Part shown: in pieces, positions 18,507-27,096 of the stretch
Numbering within the stretch: position 1 is the stretch's first letter
How the letters are laid out: each line of letters opens with the position of its first letter
NCBI RefSeq assembly: GCF_007558725.1
Contig: NZ_VLPL01000005.1
Span: forward strand, 284,437-348,436
Direction: 5' to 3'
Length of the DNA: 64,000 bases
DNA from: Fluviicola chungangensis
GTDB taxonomy: Bacteria > Bacteroidota > Bacteroidia > Flavobacteriales_D > Crocinitomicaceae
The notes under the pieces: generated by a model
Database searches by the model: none
Told to the model about the DNA's origin: nothing
The model's input: the letters and a program-made list of their open reading frames with translations, nothing else
Made by a program: the position numbers and the translations under genes

Positions 18507-19538
18507 TTACAAAGCTGCGATCAATTTTCTCCACGATTCCAATTCAGGAACTCCGGGCTTACGTGCCCCGAAAAGGGTACATACCAGTTCTTTCTTCGTA
18601 TTGAACAACTCCAGTGAAGTCACCATTCCGTCTTCTGTTGGTTTGCGTACAATCCAGGATTCCGTAATCGCATCCTCTTTTGCATGCAGATTGAACATCG
18701 GATCCAGCACATTGATCCACGGACCGTGTTCCACGATGTTTTTCACTTCACCTGTATGAATTTGGATCATACCTGCATTTCCAACAAACACCATGATCGA
18801 AACCTGATCCTTAGCAGCCGCTTCCAACGCTCTTCGCAATGCTTTGTTATCGGTTTTTTTCGCATAATTCTCATCCGGGGCCAAACGCAAAGCCTGTGTT
18901 CTTGTCAATTTGTGTTTTCTCAACAAACCGAAGAATTCATGCGTGTCTTTCAGATTAATCCATTGTTCACGGAATGCTTTCACGTCAATTTCACTATCCG
19001 GTAATTCAGGAGATTCCAATGGCAATAAAGCTCCAATCTCCAATTCAGATGACTGATTTTCGTCTTTGTATTTCGCAACCAAAGCTTCATATGCTTCCAT
19101 GTTGCTTTTGGGTTCCATGTAAATCTTGTGTGTTGCAACACCATCGTTAGTGAAGAACTGCAAGCTGTGACGTGGTTTGTCCTCTCCTTCCGTTACTGCA
19201 AATGCATATGCCCAGGAATTTGGGAAAATGCGTAAATCGATATCTTTTCCAACAAAAAGGGATGCATGCGGAGTAGTACTGAAGTTCTCGTAAACTCCTT
19301 TACGCTCATGGACCACATCGTCATTTCTGGTTAAAGCCATTACGAAACCAAGTGATTCGATCTCACCCAAGATTGCTGTAAATTCCGGGCGTAAACGAAC
19401 CGCAGCAGTTCCAACACTCAATGCGACCAATTCCGCTTCTGAAGCATTCAATCGCTTCGCGTATTCTCTGATTCTCAATTTAGGTTCGCTTTCCTTTAAA
19501 TGTGTGAAAGCTTCTTTTAGTGACAACGTTGTTTCCAT
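18507..19538 (-). CDS. hmuS: HemS/HmuS-type haem-degrading or haem-carrier protein
   Basis: The 343-residue cytosolic protein has the duplicated HemS fold. The first half includes GTAAVRLRPEFTAILGEIESLG and TRNDDVVHERKGVYEN; the second repeats the pattern with NAGMIQIHTGEVKNI and HGPWINVLDPMFNLH. HemS-family proteins bind imported haem and carry it or break it down to release iron. The gene begins 1 bp after the hmuV stop region and precedes the receptor by 3 bp, so it is translated in the middle of the operon. The family is certain; whether it cleaves haem cannot be decided from sequence. Confidence 0.92.
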   Translation of the reverse strand: METTLSLKEAFTHLKESEPKLRIREYAKRLNASEAELVALSVGTAAVRLRPEFTAILGEIESLGFVMALTRNDDVVHERKGVYENFSTTPHASLFVGKDIDLRIFPNSWAYAFAVTEGEDKPRHSLQFFTNDGVATHKIYMEPKSNMEAYEALVAKYKDENQSSELEIGALLPLESPELPDSEIDVKAFREQWINLKDTHEFFGLLRKHKLTRTQALRLAPDENYAKKTDNKALRRALEAAAKDQVSIMVFVGNAGMIQIHTGEVKNIVEHGPWINVLDPMFNLHAKEDAITESWIVRKPTEDGMVTSLELFNTKKELVCTLFGARKPGVPELESWRKLIAAL

Positions 19539-19540
19539 CT

Positions 19541-20359
19541 TTATTTTATTAGTGTATTATCAAGTAAATTCGACGTGTAAGACAGATGTCTGTAAAAAAC
19601 CTCTCCGTCGAATGATTGGATTTGTTCTAATTCGATTTGGTATGTCTGGCTTAATAATTCCGGGATCATAACTTCATGGACAGAACCATCCCGGATGACT
19701 TTTCCTTTTTGCATCAACAGAACGCGGTCTGCATATTGGTAACATAAATTAATATCATGCATCACTACAATCACGCTCCCATGTTTATCATCCACAAATT
19801 TGCGTGCATGCTTCAGTAATTCGATTTGGTAGCGCACATCCAGGTTGTTCAAGGGTTCATCCAGGAACAAATATTTGATTGGCTGAATTTCCCCTTCACT
19901 TTCCAATTGGAGCAAAACCCTTCCAAACTGGACCCGCTGCTTTTCCCCTCCCGAAAGGAAATTGAATTCCACGTCTAAAAGTGCCAGGAGGTTTAATTCA
20001 TTTGCAATTTTCTCAATAACCGTTTTGTTAAACTGGCTTTTGATTTCCGGATAGCGGTAACGGGCCATTTCCAAGACTTCACGAACCGTAAAACTGGAGG
20101 CGATCATGCTTTCCTGGTGCATATACGCACGGTATTTTGCCAAATCGCCGGGTGCCCATTCCTTCAGCTCTTTTCCATAATAGGAAATACTTCCCGAGCC
20201 TGGTTTTAGTCCGTTCGAAAGCAATTTGACCAGGGTACTCTTCCCTGCTCCGTTCGGACCGAGAATGACGATAAATTCTTCCCGATCAGTCGTGAAATTA
20301 ACCGGATGCAGGATTTGTTTCCCTTTTACTCCAAATGCTATGTTTTTTGCTTCGATCAA
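19541..20359 (-). CDS. hmuV: Haem ABC importer ATPase
   Basis: The 272-residue ATPase has Walker A GPNGAGKST (near residue 34), signature LSGGEKQRVQFGR, Walker B KYLFLDEPLNNLD and the switch histidine in VIVVMHDINL. It matches the BtuD/HmuV branch of ATPases serving FecCD-type permeases. It powers haem import through HmuU. Its start overlaps the hmuU stop by 4 bp (ATGA), so the two are translationally coupled. Confidence 0.95.
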   Translation of the reverse strand: MIEAKNIAFGVKGKQILHPVNFTTDREEFIVILGPNGAGKSTLVKLLSNGLKPGSGSISYYGKELKEWAPGDLAKYRAYMHQESMIASSFTVREVLEMARYRYPEIKSQFNKTVIEKIANELNLLALLDVEFNFLSGGEKQRVQFGRVLLQLESEGEIQPIKYLFLDEPLNNLDVRYQIELLKHARKFVDDKHGSVIVVMHDINLCYQYADRVLLMQKGKVIRDGSVHEVMIPELLSQTYQIELEQIQSFDGEVFYRHLSYTSNLLDNTLIK

Positions 20360-21396
20360 ACCGAAAATTTGCGTTTGTGTTTAAAAATGATGGCGATGAA
20401 AACCGGTGTTCCCATCAAAGCGGTAATAATCCCGATAGGTACTTCTGTTGGCGGGAGAATTGTTCGGGAGATCATATCGGCAACAGCAAGTAAAATGGCA
20501 CCGAAAAAAGCACTGAAAGGCAATAATAACTGATGATTCGGCCCCGATACAATGCGAATGATGTGTGGTACCACCAAGCCGATAAATCCGATTACACCAG
20601 CCATTGAAACTGCCGATCCCACCATACAGGTCGAACAAACGATCACCAGGAGTTTGATATTTTTCACTTTGTATCCCATGTAGTGCGCATTACTTTCTCC
20701 CAAAGCCAATACATTTAAGCTCTTAGCCCGGAAGAAAATAAGGATCATGGGAACAAGCGTGAATACAGCCAGTAACCCAAGTGAATCCGTGTTGGCCGAC
20801 CCTAAACTTCCCAGGGTCCAGAAAGTCAGATCGCGCAGTTCATCATCCGTTGCAAAAAATGTCAACAAACCTGTCAAAGCTGCTGTTAATGCATTCAATG
20901 CGATTCCTGCCAAAATGAGGGTCAATGAATTGATTTCACCCTGACTCAATGACAAGCGATAAACAATAAATGCCACAAGGGAGGCCCCAAAGAATGCCAC
21001 AATGGAAAGGGAAAATCCCTCGCTGAACAGAATCAACCAGGGAACCAATCCGTTGAACAAAATGAATAGTGAAGCAAACAATGAGGCGCCCGTTGAAATT
21101 CCTATTAAAGCGGAATCCACTAAAGGGTTTCTAAAAATTCCTTGTAATGCTGCACCTGAAACCGCCAATCCTGCCCCAATCAAACACGAATAAACTGCCC
21201 TTGGGAACCGGATATTGTAAACAACCTGGTATTCGATATCCGTTATTTCCAGACCGGTAGTGCATCCGAGCTTCTCAATTAAACTGCCAAAGACATGAGA
21301 AACCGGGATACGAACATTCCCTACTGAGAGGTTCACAATAAAGCAAACGACCAGTAAAATAAGTAATGAAAAACCGATTATCCTTTGTCTTGACAT
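20356..21396 (-). CDS. hmuU: Haem ABC importer permease, FecCD family
   Basis: The 346-residue protein has about ten hydrophobic helices and FecCD family segments: RFPRAVYSCLIGAGLAVSGAALQGIFRNPL near the N-terminus and GFIGLVVPHIIRIVSGPNHQLLLPFSAFFGA near the C-terminus. It forms the inner-membrane channel of the haem importer. The ATG at 21396 is preferred over an in-frame TTG three codons upstream. The 63-bp gap to hmuT is made of repeated GTTCAATGAG and TTGAAC elements and is the only loose junction in the operon. Confidence 0.95.
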   Translation of the reverse strand: MSRQRIIGFSLLILLVVCFIVNLSVGNVRIPVSHVFGSLIEKLGCTTGLEITDIEYQVVYNIRFPRAVYSCLIGAGLAVSGAALQGIFRNPLVDSALIGISTGASLFASLFILFNGLVPWLILFSEGFSLSIVAFFGASLVAFIVYRLSLSQGEINSLTLILAGIALNALTAALTGLLTFFATDDELRDLTFWTLGSLGSANTDSLGLLAVFTLVPMILIFFRAKSLNVLALGESNAHYMGYKVKNIKLLVIVCSTCMVGSAVSMAGVIGFIGLVVPHIIRIVSGPNHQLLLPFSAFFGAILLAVADMISRTILPPTEVPIGIITALMGTPVFIAIIFKHKRKFSV

Positions 21397-21459
21397 ACTT
21401 CTCAATGTTCAATGAGTTGAAAAGGTTCAATGAGGTTCAAAACCAATTGAACACTTGAA

Positions 21460-22320
21460 CTATTTAATCTTTTTGAATTCTTTATTTAACTCCATTAGTG
21501 CTTCAGCCACACGGGGACCGAACCCACTCAATAACTGTCCATCCATTTGGATCAGCGCTTTATTCTTACCTGCGTTTGTTGCCGCAACTCCGGGAACATG
21601 GAAGATTCCATCAGGCCCCAAACTTTGAGCTCCTGAGGTAAACATCAAAATCACATCCGGATTGGCGGCAATGACTGATTCACTTGTAAGCGGTTTGAAA
21701 TCCGTGAATCCCTTACCGGCATTTTCCCCTCCTGCCAAAACGATCATTTTTTCAAGCGGTGTATTTTCCCCGGCAACCATTAATGTTCCTGCTCCTCTTG
21801 CGTACACGAACAATACTTTAGGCTTTTTGTCCGGTTTTGAAATTTTCCGTACATCCGAATTGATTTGAGTAACAATGGGTGCTGATTCATCTGCTTTTCC
21901 TAACCAGGCAGCCACTTCTTTTACCAGGTATTTTGCACCCTCTACGCTGTTCGGGTGTTTAAAAGTGATCAATTCGATCTTAGCCTGTTTTAATTTTGAT
22001 TTCAAGTCCGGAGACACCTCATCCTCCAGCATCACTACATGGGAAGGATTTAATGCCAATAAACTTTCAATGGCCAATTTGCGTACATGGCCTAAATTCG
22101 GGAGCTTTTCAGCGACCGCAGGATATGTACTCGTTACATCAATCCCAACGAGTTCCTTTTCTGAACCTACCGCATAGATGATTTCTGTAACCGAACCGCT
22201 TAAAGAAATGATTCGTCTTTCTGCTGTTTTTCCCTCTCTTTTTTCTACCGGCTTTTCACCCGAATTGCAAGCAGCTGTCAGTGCTAAAAGAGTCAGAAAT
22301 AAAAAACTGATTTTTTTCAT
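21460..22320 (-). CDS. hmuT: Haem-binding lipoprotein of the ABC importer
   Basis: The 286-residue protein is a periplasmic binding protein of the BtuF/HmuT class. A lipobox (LALTAAC) gives a lipidated Cys18, anchoring it to a membrane. The mature part has RRIISLSGSVTEIIYAVG, ELVGIDVTSTYPAVAEKLPNLGHVRKL (the Tyr in STYP corresponds to the haem-ligating Tyr of ShuT/HmuT) and PLTSESVIAANPDVIL. It collects haem in the periplasm for HmuUV. It lies 18 bp after the hmuY gene. Confidence 0.93.
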   Translation of the reverse strand: MKKISFLFLTLLALTAACNSGEKPVEKREGKTAERRIISLSGSVTEIIYAVGSEKELVGIDVTSTYPAVAEKLPNLGHVRKLAIESLLALNPSHVVMLEDEVSPDLKSKLKQAKIELITFKHPNSVEGAKYLVKEVAAWLGKADESAPIVTQINSDVRKISKPDKKPKVLFVYARGAGTLMVAGENTPLEKMIVLAGGENAGKGFTDFKPLTSESVIAANPDVILMFTSGAQSLGPDGIFHVPGVAATNAGKNKALIQMDGQLLSGFGPRVAEALMELNKEFKKIK

Positions 22321-22338
22321 TTTCTATTCAATCAAAGA

Positions 22339-23583
22339 TTAATGTTGTACAACCAAACGTTGCGTTGTTGTCGCTGTTCCGTTCGAAACTTCAAACAGGT
22401 AAACCCCGTTTGTGAAAGTTGCCGTAGAAAGGGTCATTACTTCCAACGTGCCGGATCCGGCAGCGTTTTCAAATACCACCTGACCGGTCATATTCATTAC
22501 TTTGACCGTTGCATTTGATTTGGAATCAACCATTACTGTAACTATATCTGCAGCCGGGTTCGGGAAAATCCCCATAATCAACTGGTTCTTTTCAGCGACA
22601 TTCAGCGTAGCTACTTTTTCTTTTTTGAACAGGGTTTTGCCTAAACTGCTTCCTGAGAAACCGGTCATGATCAATCTCCAGTAATCCCCATCTGCATCTT
22701 TCACGAAGTAAACCAGGGAATCTTCAATGGTATAAGTCCCTGCGTATGTTTTCCAATCGTACCCGATCGTGTTGATGTCTTCAGAATAGGTCACCGAAGT
22801 ATATGTCATATCCGTAACAGGATCATCTACCGGGTGAACTTCAGCCACTTGCACTCCAACATTGTGTAATATCCCTGTTACCATGTTGTAAGGATAAGGA
22901 GCGCCGTTATTTGCAGCGTATTGGGTAAACACTAAATCCCAGCTCGTCGAAACGGGTTCTCTGTCAATTACGGTTCCGCCCAAAGTCAAATAAACAAAGT
23001 TTTTTGTCGCATAAGCTGTGATCCCGACAGTTGCAGTTCCTATCCCACTGTGGTCTGCATTCGAGTAGTCCACCGTGTATTCGGAAGACATAAATGACAG
23101 GGAAACAGTAAACAATTTGACAGAACCGTTTGAGTATTTAATGGCAAAAACGCGATTCGCAACAATTCCTGTGTGGTTTACCGCATCGTAATTTCCCCAA
23201 CCGTAATCCGTACCGCCGGCACTGGCAGTATTCAAAGCTCCTTCACTCCATGTTGCTTCCGAGTTGTAAAGCGGAGTCCATGAGGTCATACCCGTAGTAT
23301 CAGCAGTAGCCAAATCTGTTCCGTCCGTACCCGGAACCGCATAGACAGATCCGATCTTGTTATTAAAAATAATCGATGCTGCCAGCGGATTGGAAGGGTT
23401 AATTGTTGTCGCAAAACCCAAATCCCAGTTATTTGCGGCCTGAGCGGTACCTTGCTCATCGTTTTGCAAGCTGTACCAAATGTTGTTTGCATATCCTGCG
23501 CCCATCGTTACTGAGTCGCTTACCAGCTGCGCATTTGAAAATCCAGCCAATGTTAAGAATGATAGAAGTAATCCTTTTTTCAT
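22339..23583 (-). CDS. hmuY: HmuY-like surface haem-binding protein with T9SS sorting domain
   Basis: The 414-residue protein is the first gene of the haem operon. It has a cleavable signal peptide ending GFSNAQ rather than a lipobox. The HmuY-type beta domain contains NNWDLGFATT, SWDLVFTQY and NTIGYDWKTYAG, matching the lipoprotein at 15304-16263. Unlike classical HmuY it ends in a T9SS type A sorting domain (MGIFPNPAADIVTVMV to TTQRLVVQH), so it should be secreted through T9SS and attached to the surface or released. It is the probable primary haem catcher, handing haem to the receptor encoded downstream. The HmuY assignment rests on motif sharing and operon position. Confidence 0.85.
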   Translation of the reverse strand: MKKGLLLSFLTLAGFSNAQLVSDSVTMGAGYANNIWYSLQNDEQGTAQAANNWDLGFATTINPSNPLAASIIFNNKIGSVYAVPGTDGTDLATADTTGMTSWTPLYNSEATWSEGALNTASAGGTDYGWGNYDAVNHTGIVANRVFAIKYSNGSVKLFTVSLSFMSSEYTVDYSNADHSGIGTATVGITAYATKNFVYLTLGGTVIDREPVSTSWDLVFTQYAANNGAPYPYNMVTGILHNVGVQVAEVHPVDDPVTDMTYTSVTYSEDINTIGYDWKTYAGTYTIEDSLVYFVKDADGDYWRLIMTGFSGSSLGKTLFKKEKVATLNVAEKNQLIMGIFPNPAADIVTVMVDSKSNATVKVMNMTGQVVFENAAGSGTLEVMTLSTATFTNGVYLFEVSNGTATTTQRLVVQH

Positions 23584-23656
23584 GTGATGTGTTTTTATTT
23601 ATTGGGTATCCGTTCTAGCGGATTATTTTAATTTAAACTCAATCTAAATAACACGG

Positions 23657-23687
23657 CAAAATTAGGTTCGAAACGGAGTGGATGCAA
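23657..23687 (-). promoter_or_regulatory. Promoter of the haem uptake operon
   Basis: On the minus strand TTG (23687-23685), 20 nt, then TAATTTTG (23664-23657) followed by C is a full match to the Bacteroidota promoter form. The leader to the hmuY ATG is about 65-70 nt and contains a small palindrome ATCCG-6 nt-CGGAT. I see no convincing Fur box. Confidence 0.7.
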
Positions 23688-23729
23688 TCGCTAAAACAAG
23701 CGGAAAAAGATACCTTTGACAGGGTAGGT

Positions 23730-24353
23730 TTATTTCTTGAACACCTGGTTTTCCATTTCAAACAATAAAAGCTCGGATAAGGATTTCACTTTTAATTTTT
23801 TGAAACAATTTTTGCGGTGTGTTTGAACGGTATGCGGACTTAATCCCAGTTCCCTGCTTATTTCTATTGTTGATTTACCATTTAACAGGGATTCTATGAT
23901 TTCAATTTCGCGTTTGGTTAAGCTGAACGGGGCAGACAGGGTACTTTCATCATCGTGGCTCAGGATCTTATTCCAAACCAATTCACAATAGTAGTTCTGG
24001 TTGTGTAACACTTTTCGAAAGGCTTCTTTTAATTCATCCCGGGTACAATTTACATCAATGAATCCGGAGACACCGAACGAAACCAATTTAGGAAGGTCGG
24101 ATACATCTCTGTTTTGAATCAGTATCACCTTAACACAATTGGCATCTTCCGGAGTTTCTTTCAGATTATTCTCAATTTCCTGGTAATTCCCTGCAAAGTT
24201 GTAAACGACTACCTGCTTCTGACCGGAAGATGTATGTTGCACTTTTGGATTTCCCGCATGCCACTCAATTGTGACCTCTCCAAGAATTGATTGTACCAAC
24301 TCTTTGAATCCCAGGCTTATCAATTGATTTCGACTATCTAAATGCAGGTTCAT
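23730..24353 (-). CDS. LuxR-type response regulator with atypical receiver
   Basis: The 207-residue protein has a C-terminal LuxR/FixJ helix-turn-helix (residues about 145-200): LTKREIEIIESLLNGKSTIEISRELGLSPHTVQTHRKNCFKKL, split here only by reading length. The N-terminal 120 residues have the length and helix-strand pattern of a receiver domain, including VKVILIQNRD and VSFGVSGFIDV. The acidic phosphorylation site is not obvious: where LxxD is expected the sequence reads VVVYNFAGN. It may therefore be phosphorylation-independent. It lies 146 bp upstream of hmuY on the same strand and has its own near-consensus promoter. Control of the haem operon is a possibility based only on position. The ATG at 24353 is preferred to an in-frame TTG nine codons earlier. 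Confidence 0.8.
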   Translation of the reverse strand: MNLHLDSRNQLISLGFKELVQSILGEVTIEWHAGNPKVQHTSSGQKQVVVYNFAGNYQEIENNLKETPEDANCVKVILIQNRDVSDLPKLVSFGVSGFIDVNCTRDELKEAFRKVLHNQNYYCELVWNKILSHDDESTLSAPFSLTKREIEIIESLLNGKSTIEISRELGLSPHTVQTHRKNCFKKLKVKSLSELLLFEMENQVFKK

Positions 24354-24377
24354 CTTATGTAGAATAATTCTAAATAG

Positions 24378-24408
24378 CAAAATTGCCCTCTTGAGAAGGA
24401 ATCTACAA
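24378..24408 (-). promoter_or_regulatory. Probable promoter of the LuxR-type gene
   Basis: TTG (24408-24406), 20 nt, then CAATTTTG (24385-24378) on the minus strand. One base differs from TAnnTTTG. The leader would be about 20 nt to the ATG at 24353, which supports that start. Confidence 0.45.
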
Positions 24409-24493
24409 TACCGTAAAAAAGGTAAATCATCTACCCGATCCCTGTGAATCAGACAGTCGAAATTTGAAGTATGATGGTAAAAACGGGAATCGG

Positions 24494-27088
24494 TTAATGT
24501 TGTTCTACATGCCCTTTTTTACCCGAAGGAATTGCAAGTACCCAATCGTACCAGCCCACAAAGTGGGAATCAAAATACCCCTTGTGATTGTAGAGGTTTT
24601 TGGGAATATAAATTCGCTGTTTTTCCGACAATCCTTTCACAGAAGCCTGTGGCGCAACACCATCCTGCAGACAGGGTGCATCCTGGTTCACTGTATGCAA
24701 GTTACTGCCGTATTGCCAGACGTGCTTCCATTCTTTCCGGTTTACAGTTCCGGTTGATGCATTTTCAGGTGCCAGAATGTAATAAGCTCCAAAATTTATT
24801 TTGCCTCTCAATTGTTCGATCATTCCTTGAGCATAGGCGAATCCCATGCTGTGTACAACCAAATAAAGGGTGTCATTTTTGGAAGAATTCGGTAATTCAT
24901 TGAGCATTTGGAACAAATTTCGGCCCGCAATTCTTCCTCCGTTTACGCGAACCGCAAAACCTCGTTTATTGGGCTTAGTTGCCAGCAGACTGAGTGTCTT
25001 CGCCTTCCGGGAGCCGAAGAGTTTGGAACCCACCGTACTGGTCGTATAACAAGTATGCATTTTCGGATTCCGGCATCTTTTCGGGTAAATACCCGAGTTT
25101 GTACTGAAGTTCAGCAAGCTCCTGTGATTGGAGGTTGAAACGGAATGATGTCCGTCTGCATAATAATACTCTGTCGGATTAATTCTCAACCGGAAAGTAT
25201 CATCGATTTGTTTCCAGGGATGCCAATAATTGTAGCGGTCTTCCGTAAACAACCGATTGAGTGAATTCGGGAATTCCAATCCATTGCTCCGGATATCTTC
25301 AAAATTCTCTTCAAACGTACTTCCCAGGGAAGTAGGACGATATCCGTTCACAAAAACCAATATCCGTTTGGGAGGATCCTCTAATTTTAATTTGGAAGTC
25401 AAATCCACCCCCAAATGATTATAGACCTGGTCCCGAAGCCATTTTCCTTTAGCCGAATAGATTTTGACCACGATATAATGGCTTTTTGCATCGATCGCTT
25501 CTTCCAGCAGATCGGTTTTCAGGGAATCCGAATTGGCGATCAGCCGCAACTTTACCGGAACCTGCTGTTTGGAAACATTCATTTTAAAATAAAGTACTTT
25601 CTTTCGTTCGTAAAGAAAATACTGCTTATTCCGTTTGACAATCAATTCAGATCCGACACGTTTTTCCTCCAGTTTATGGGGATGCCTGTTATCAAACAGC
25701 AGGTCCAGAACTTTCTTCTCATTCAATCCCGAATACGATTTGATCACTCCATCTGTTACTTCAAACCAGGAATATCCCAAATCAACAGCTTTCATTAAAA
25801 CAAATGAAAGTACGAGTATACCTGTCCATTGAATGAACCGTGAAAAGAAGGAAACCAGGCGTGGCTTTTTCATGCGCATTTTCAGCCATCCGCGTAATTT
25901 CCGGAACCCATAAACAAATCCTCCAACAGACAACAATACGCTTAGCAGATGCAGGATGTTAAAGGGTTTTGATTTGATGCGGAACAGGGTTTTGTACAAA
26001 ATATTATCAATCTGAAGGTGATACGAATACGTATTTTTCTTCATCGGACGAATAACCGAAGCCAGGAAACTCTTATTTTTCAAAACAATGCTTCCGTCTT
26101 TATTTTGTTCAAAGAAATAATAGGCAATCAGTCCGTTGTTCGTAACCACTTCTTCATAATCATCGATAATGGAATAAATGCTCGGATTTTTATTGACCCG
26201 GATCCACATTTCGTTATCCAGGCCCCAAACTTCCGGATTTTCCTGTTCCGACTCTATATTGGCAAATCCTTCCAAGTACTCCATTGCCATAGTGTGCGCC
26301 AATTCCCTTGAATTGTTTTTCATCAAAAAGCCCAACGACTTGTTTTTCACAATGTATCCTTTCAAAGCAGGATTTACAAACCGGGGAATAACAAAAAAAA
26401 GAAGCGTATTGATTGTTTTATCTTTATAACTATTCTGATAGACATCCCGAACATGGCGCATCTGATTGGTGTATTTCAAACGGTCCGGACCCGGATTTTC
26501 AAAAGATTCTCCCATTTCAAACGCATCGCTTTCGAACACGGGGTCTACCGTTACTTCGAAGCGGACGTTTGCCGGAGCAAAGAGCACATTCAATTCCTTT
26601 TCAAGGCTGTCTGCGTTGATTTTGGCTTTCATTAAGGGAACAATCCGTACCTTTTGAATAACAACCGGCAATACGGAAACATGTAGGGTTGAAATGACCC
26701 CTCCCTGGAACTTCGCAACCAGGTCGTAATCTTTATTCGAAGCCGGTAAAAAGATCCGTTGTTTGATCTCATTGACCCGTGTACTTGCAATACGTTCCGT
26801 GCGTATGTAAAACTCAATCGAATCAACAGATGGGAATTTAAGACGATTAATCTTAAAATCCACCACATCCGTTTGTGCTTTTCCTACAGATTTGAATACT
26901 TCTGCTTCATATCCATTTTTATTGTTCTCCTTCACCCGTTCAAAAAAACCAAACCGTTGATTCTGATTCTTAACGAATTGTCCGGATTCAATCGGTAAAT
27001 GGGGAAGCGTATCCTTTCGTTCCTGTGAAAAGCCATAAACGCCTGTTAAAAGGCATATACTGAAAAGAAAGAAATTCTTTCTAAGCAT
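24494..27088 (-). CDS. Exported protein with degenerate zincin, two membrane helices and C-terminal alpha/beta-hydrolase
   Basis: The 864-residue protein begins with a signal peptide (KNFFLFSICLLTGVYGFSQ). The N-terminal half resembles a reprolysin-like zincin: VRIVPLMKAKINADSLEKELN, VRFEVTVDPVF and then RELAHTMAMEYLEG at residues 261-274. That last segment lines up with HExxHxxGxxH, but the first and third zinc histidines are Arg and Tyr. Two transmembrane segments follow at about 390-410 and 430-452, then an extracytoplasmic beta region. The last 250 residues look like an alpha/beta-hydrolase: RILVFVNGYRP near the start and a nucleophile elbow VVHSMGFA with Ser747. The ATG at 27088 is chosen because it begins the signal peptide. 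It follows the amidohydrolase gene by 8 bp. I do not recognise the full-length family; enzymatic action on lipids or esters is possible, not shown. Confidence 0.75.
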   Translation of the reverse strand: MLRKNFFLFSICLLTGVYGFSQERKDTLPHLPIESGQFVKNQNQRFGFFERVKENNKNGYEAEVFKSVGKAQTDVVDFKINRLKFPSVDSIEFYIRTERIASTRVNEIKQRIFLPASNKDYDLVAKFQGGVISTLHVSVLPVVIQKVRIVPLMKAKINADSLEKELNVLFAPANVRFEVTVDPVFESDAFEMGESFENPGPDRLKYTNQMRHVRDVYQNSYKDKTINTLLFFVIPRFVNPALKGYIVKNKSLGFLMKNNSRELAHTMAMEYLEGFANIESEQENPEVWGLDNEMWIRVNKNPSIYSIIDDYEEVVTNNGLIAYYFFEQNKDGSIVLKNKSFLASVIRPMKKNTYSYHLQIDNILYKTLFRIKSKPFNILHLLSVLLSVGGFVYGFRKLRGWLKMRMKKPRLVSFFSRFIQWTGILVLSFVLMKAVDLGYSWFEVTDGVIKSYSGLNEKKVLDLLFDNRHPHKLEEKRVGSELIVKRNKQYFLYERKKVLYFKMNVSKQQVPVKLRLIANSDSLKTDLLEEAIDAKSHYIVVKIYSAKGKWLRDQVYNHLGVDLTSKLKLEDPPKRILVFVNGYRPTSLGSTFEENFEDIRSNGLEFPNSLNRLFTEDRYNYWHPWKQIDDTFRLRINPTEYYYADGHHSVSTSNHRSLLNFSTNSGIYPKRCRNPKMHTCYTTSTVGSKLFGSRKAKTLSLLATKPNKRGFAVRVNGGRIAGRNLFQMLNELPNSSKNDTLYLVVHSMGFAYAQGMIEQLRGKINFGAYYILAPENASTGTVNRKEWKHVWQYGSNLHTVNQDAPCLQDGVAPQASVKGLSEKQRIYIPKNLYNHKGYFDSHFVGWYDWVLAIPSGKKGHVEQH

Positions 27089-27096
27089 GTTTTCTC

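Noticed and set aside
21397..21459. Repeated GTTCAATGAG/TTGAAC bases between hmuT and hmuU as a regulatory element
   Set aside because: The repeats are short and imperfect, there is no promoter box or T-run, and the operon seems continuous here.
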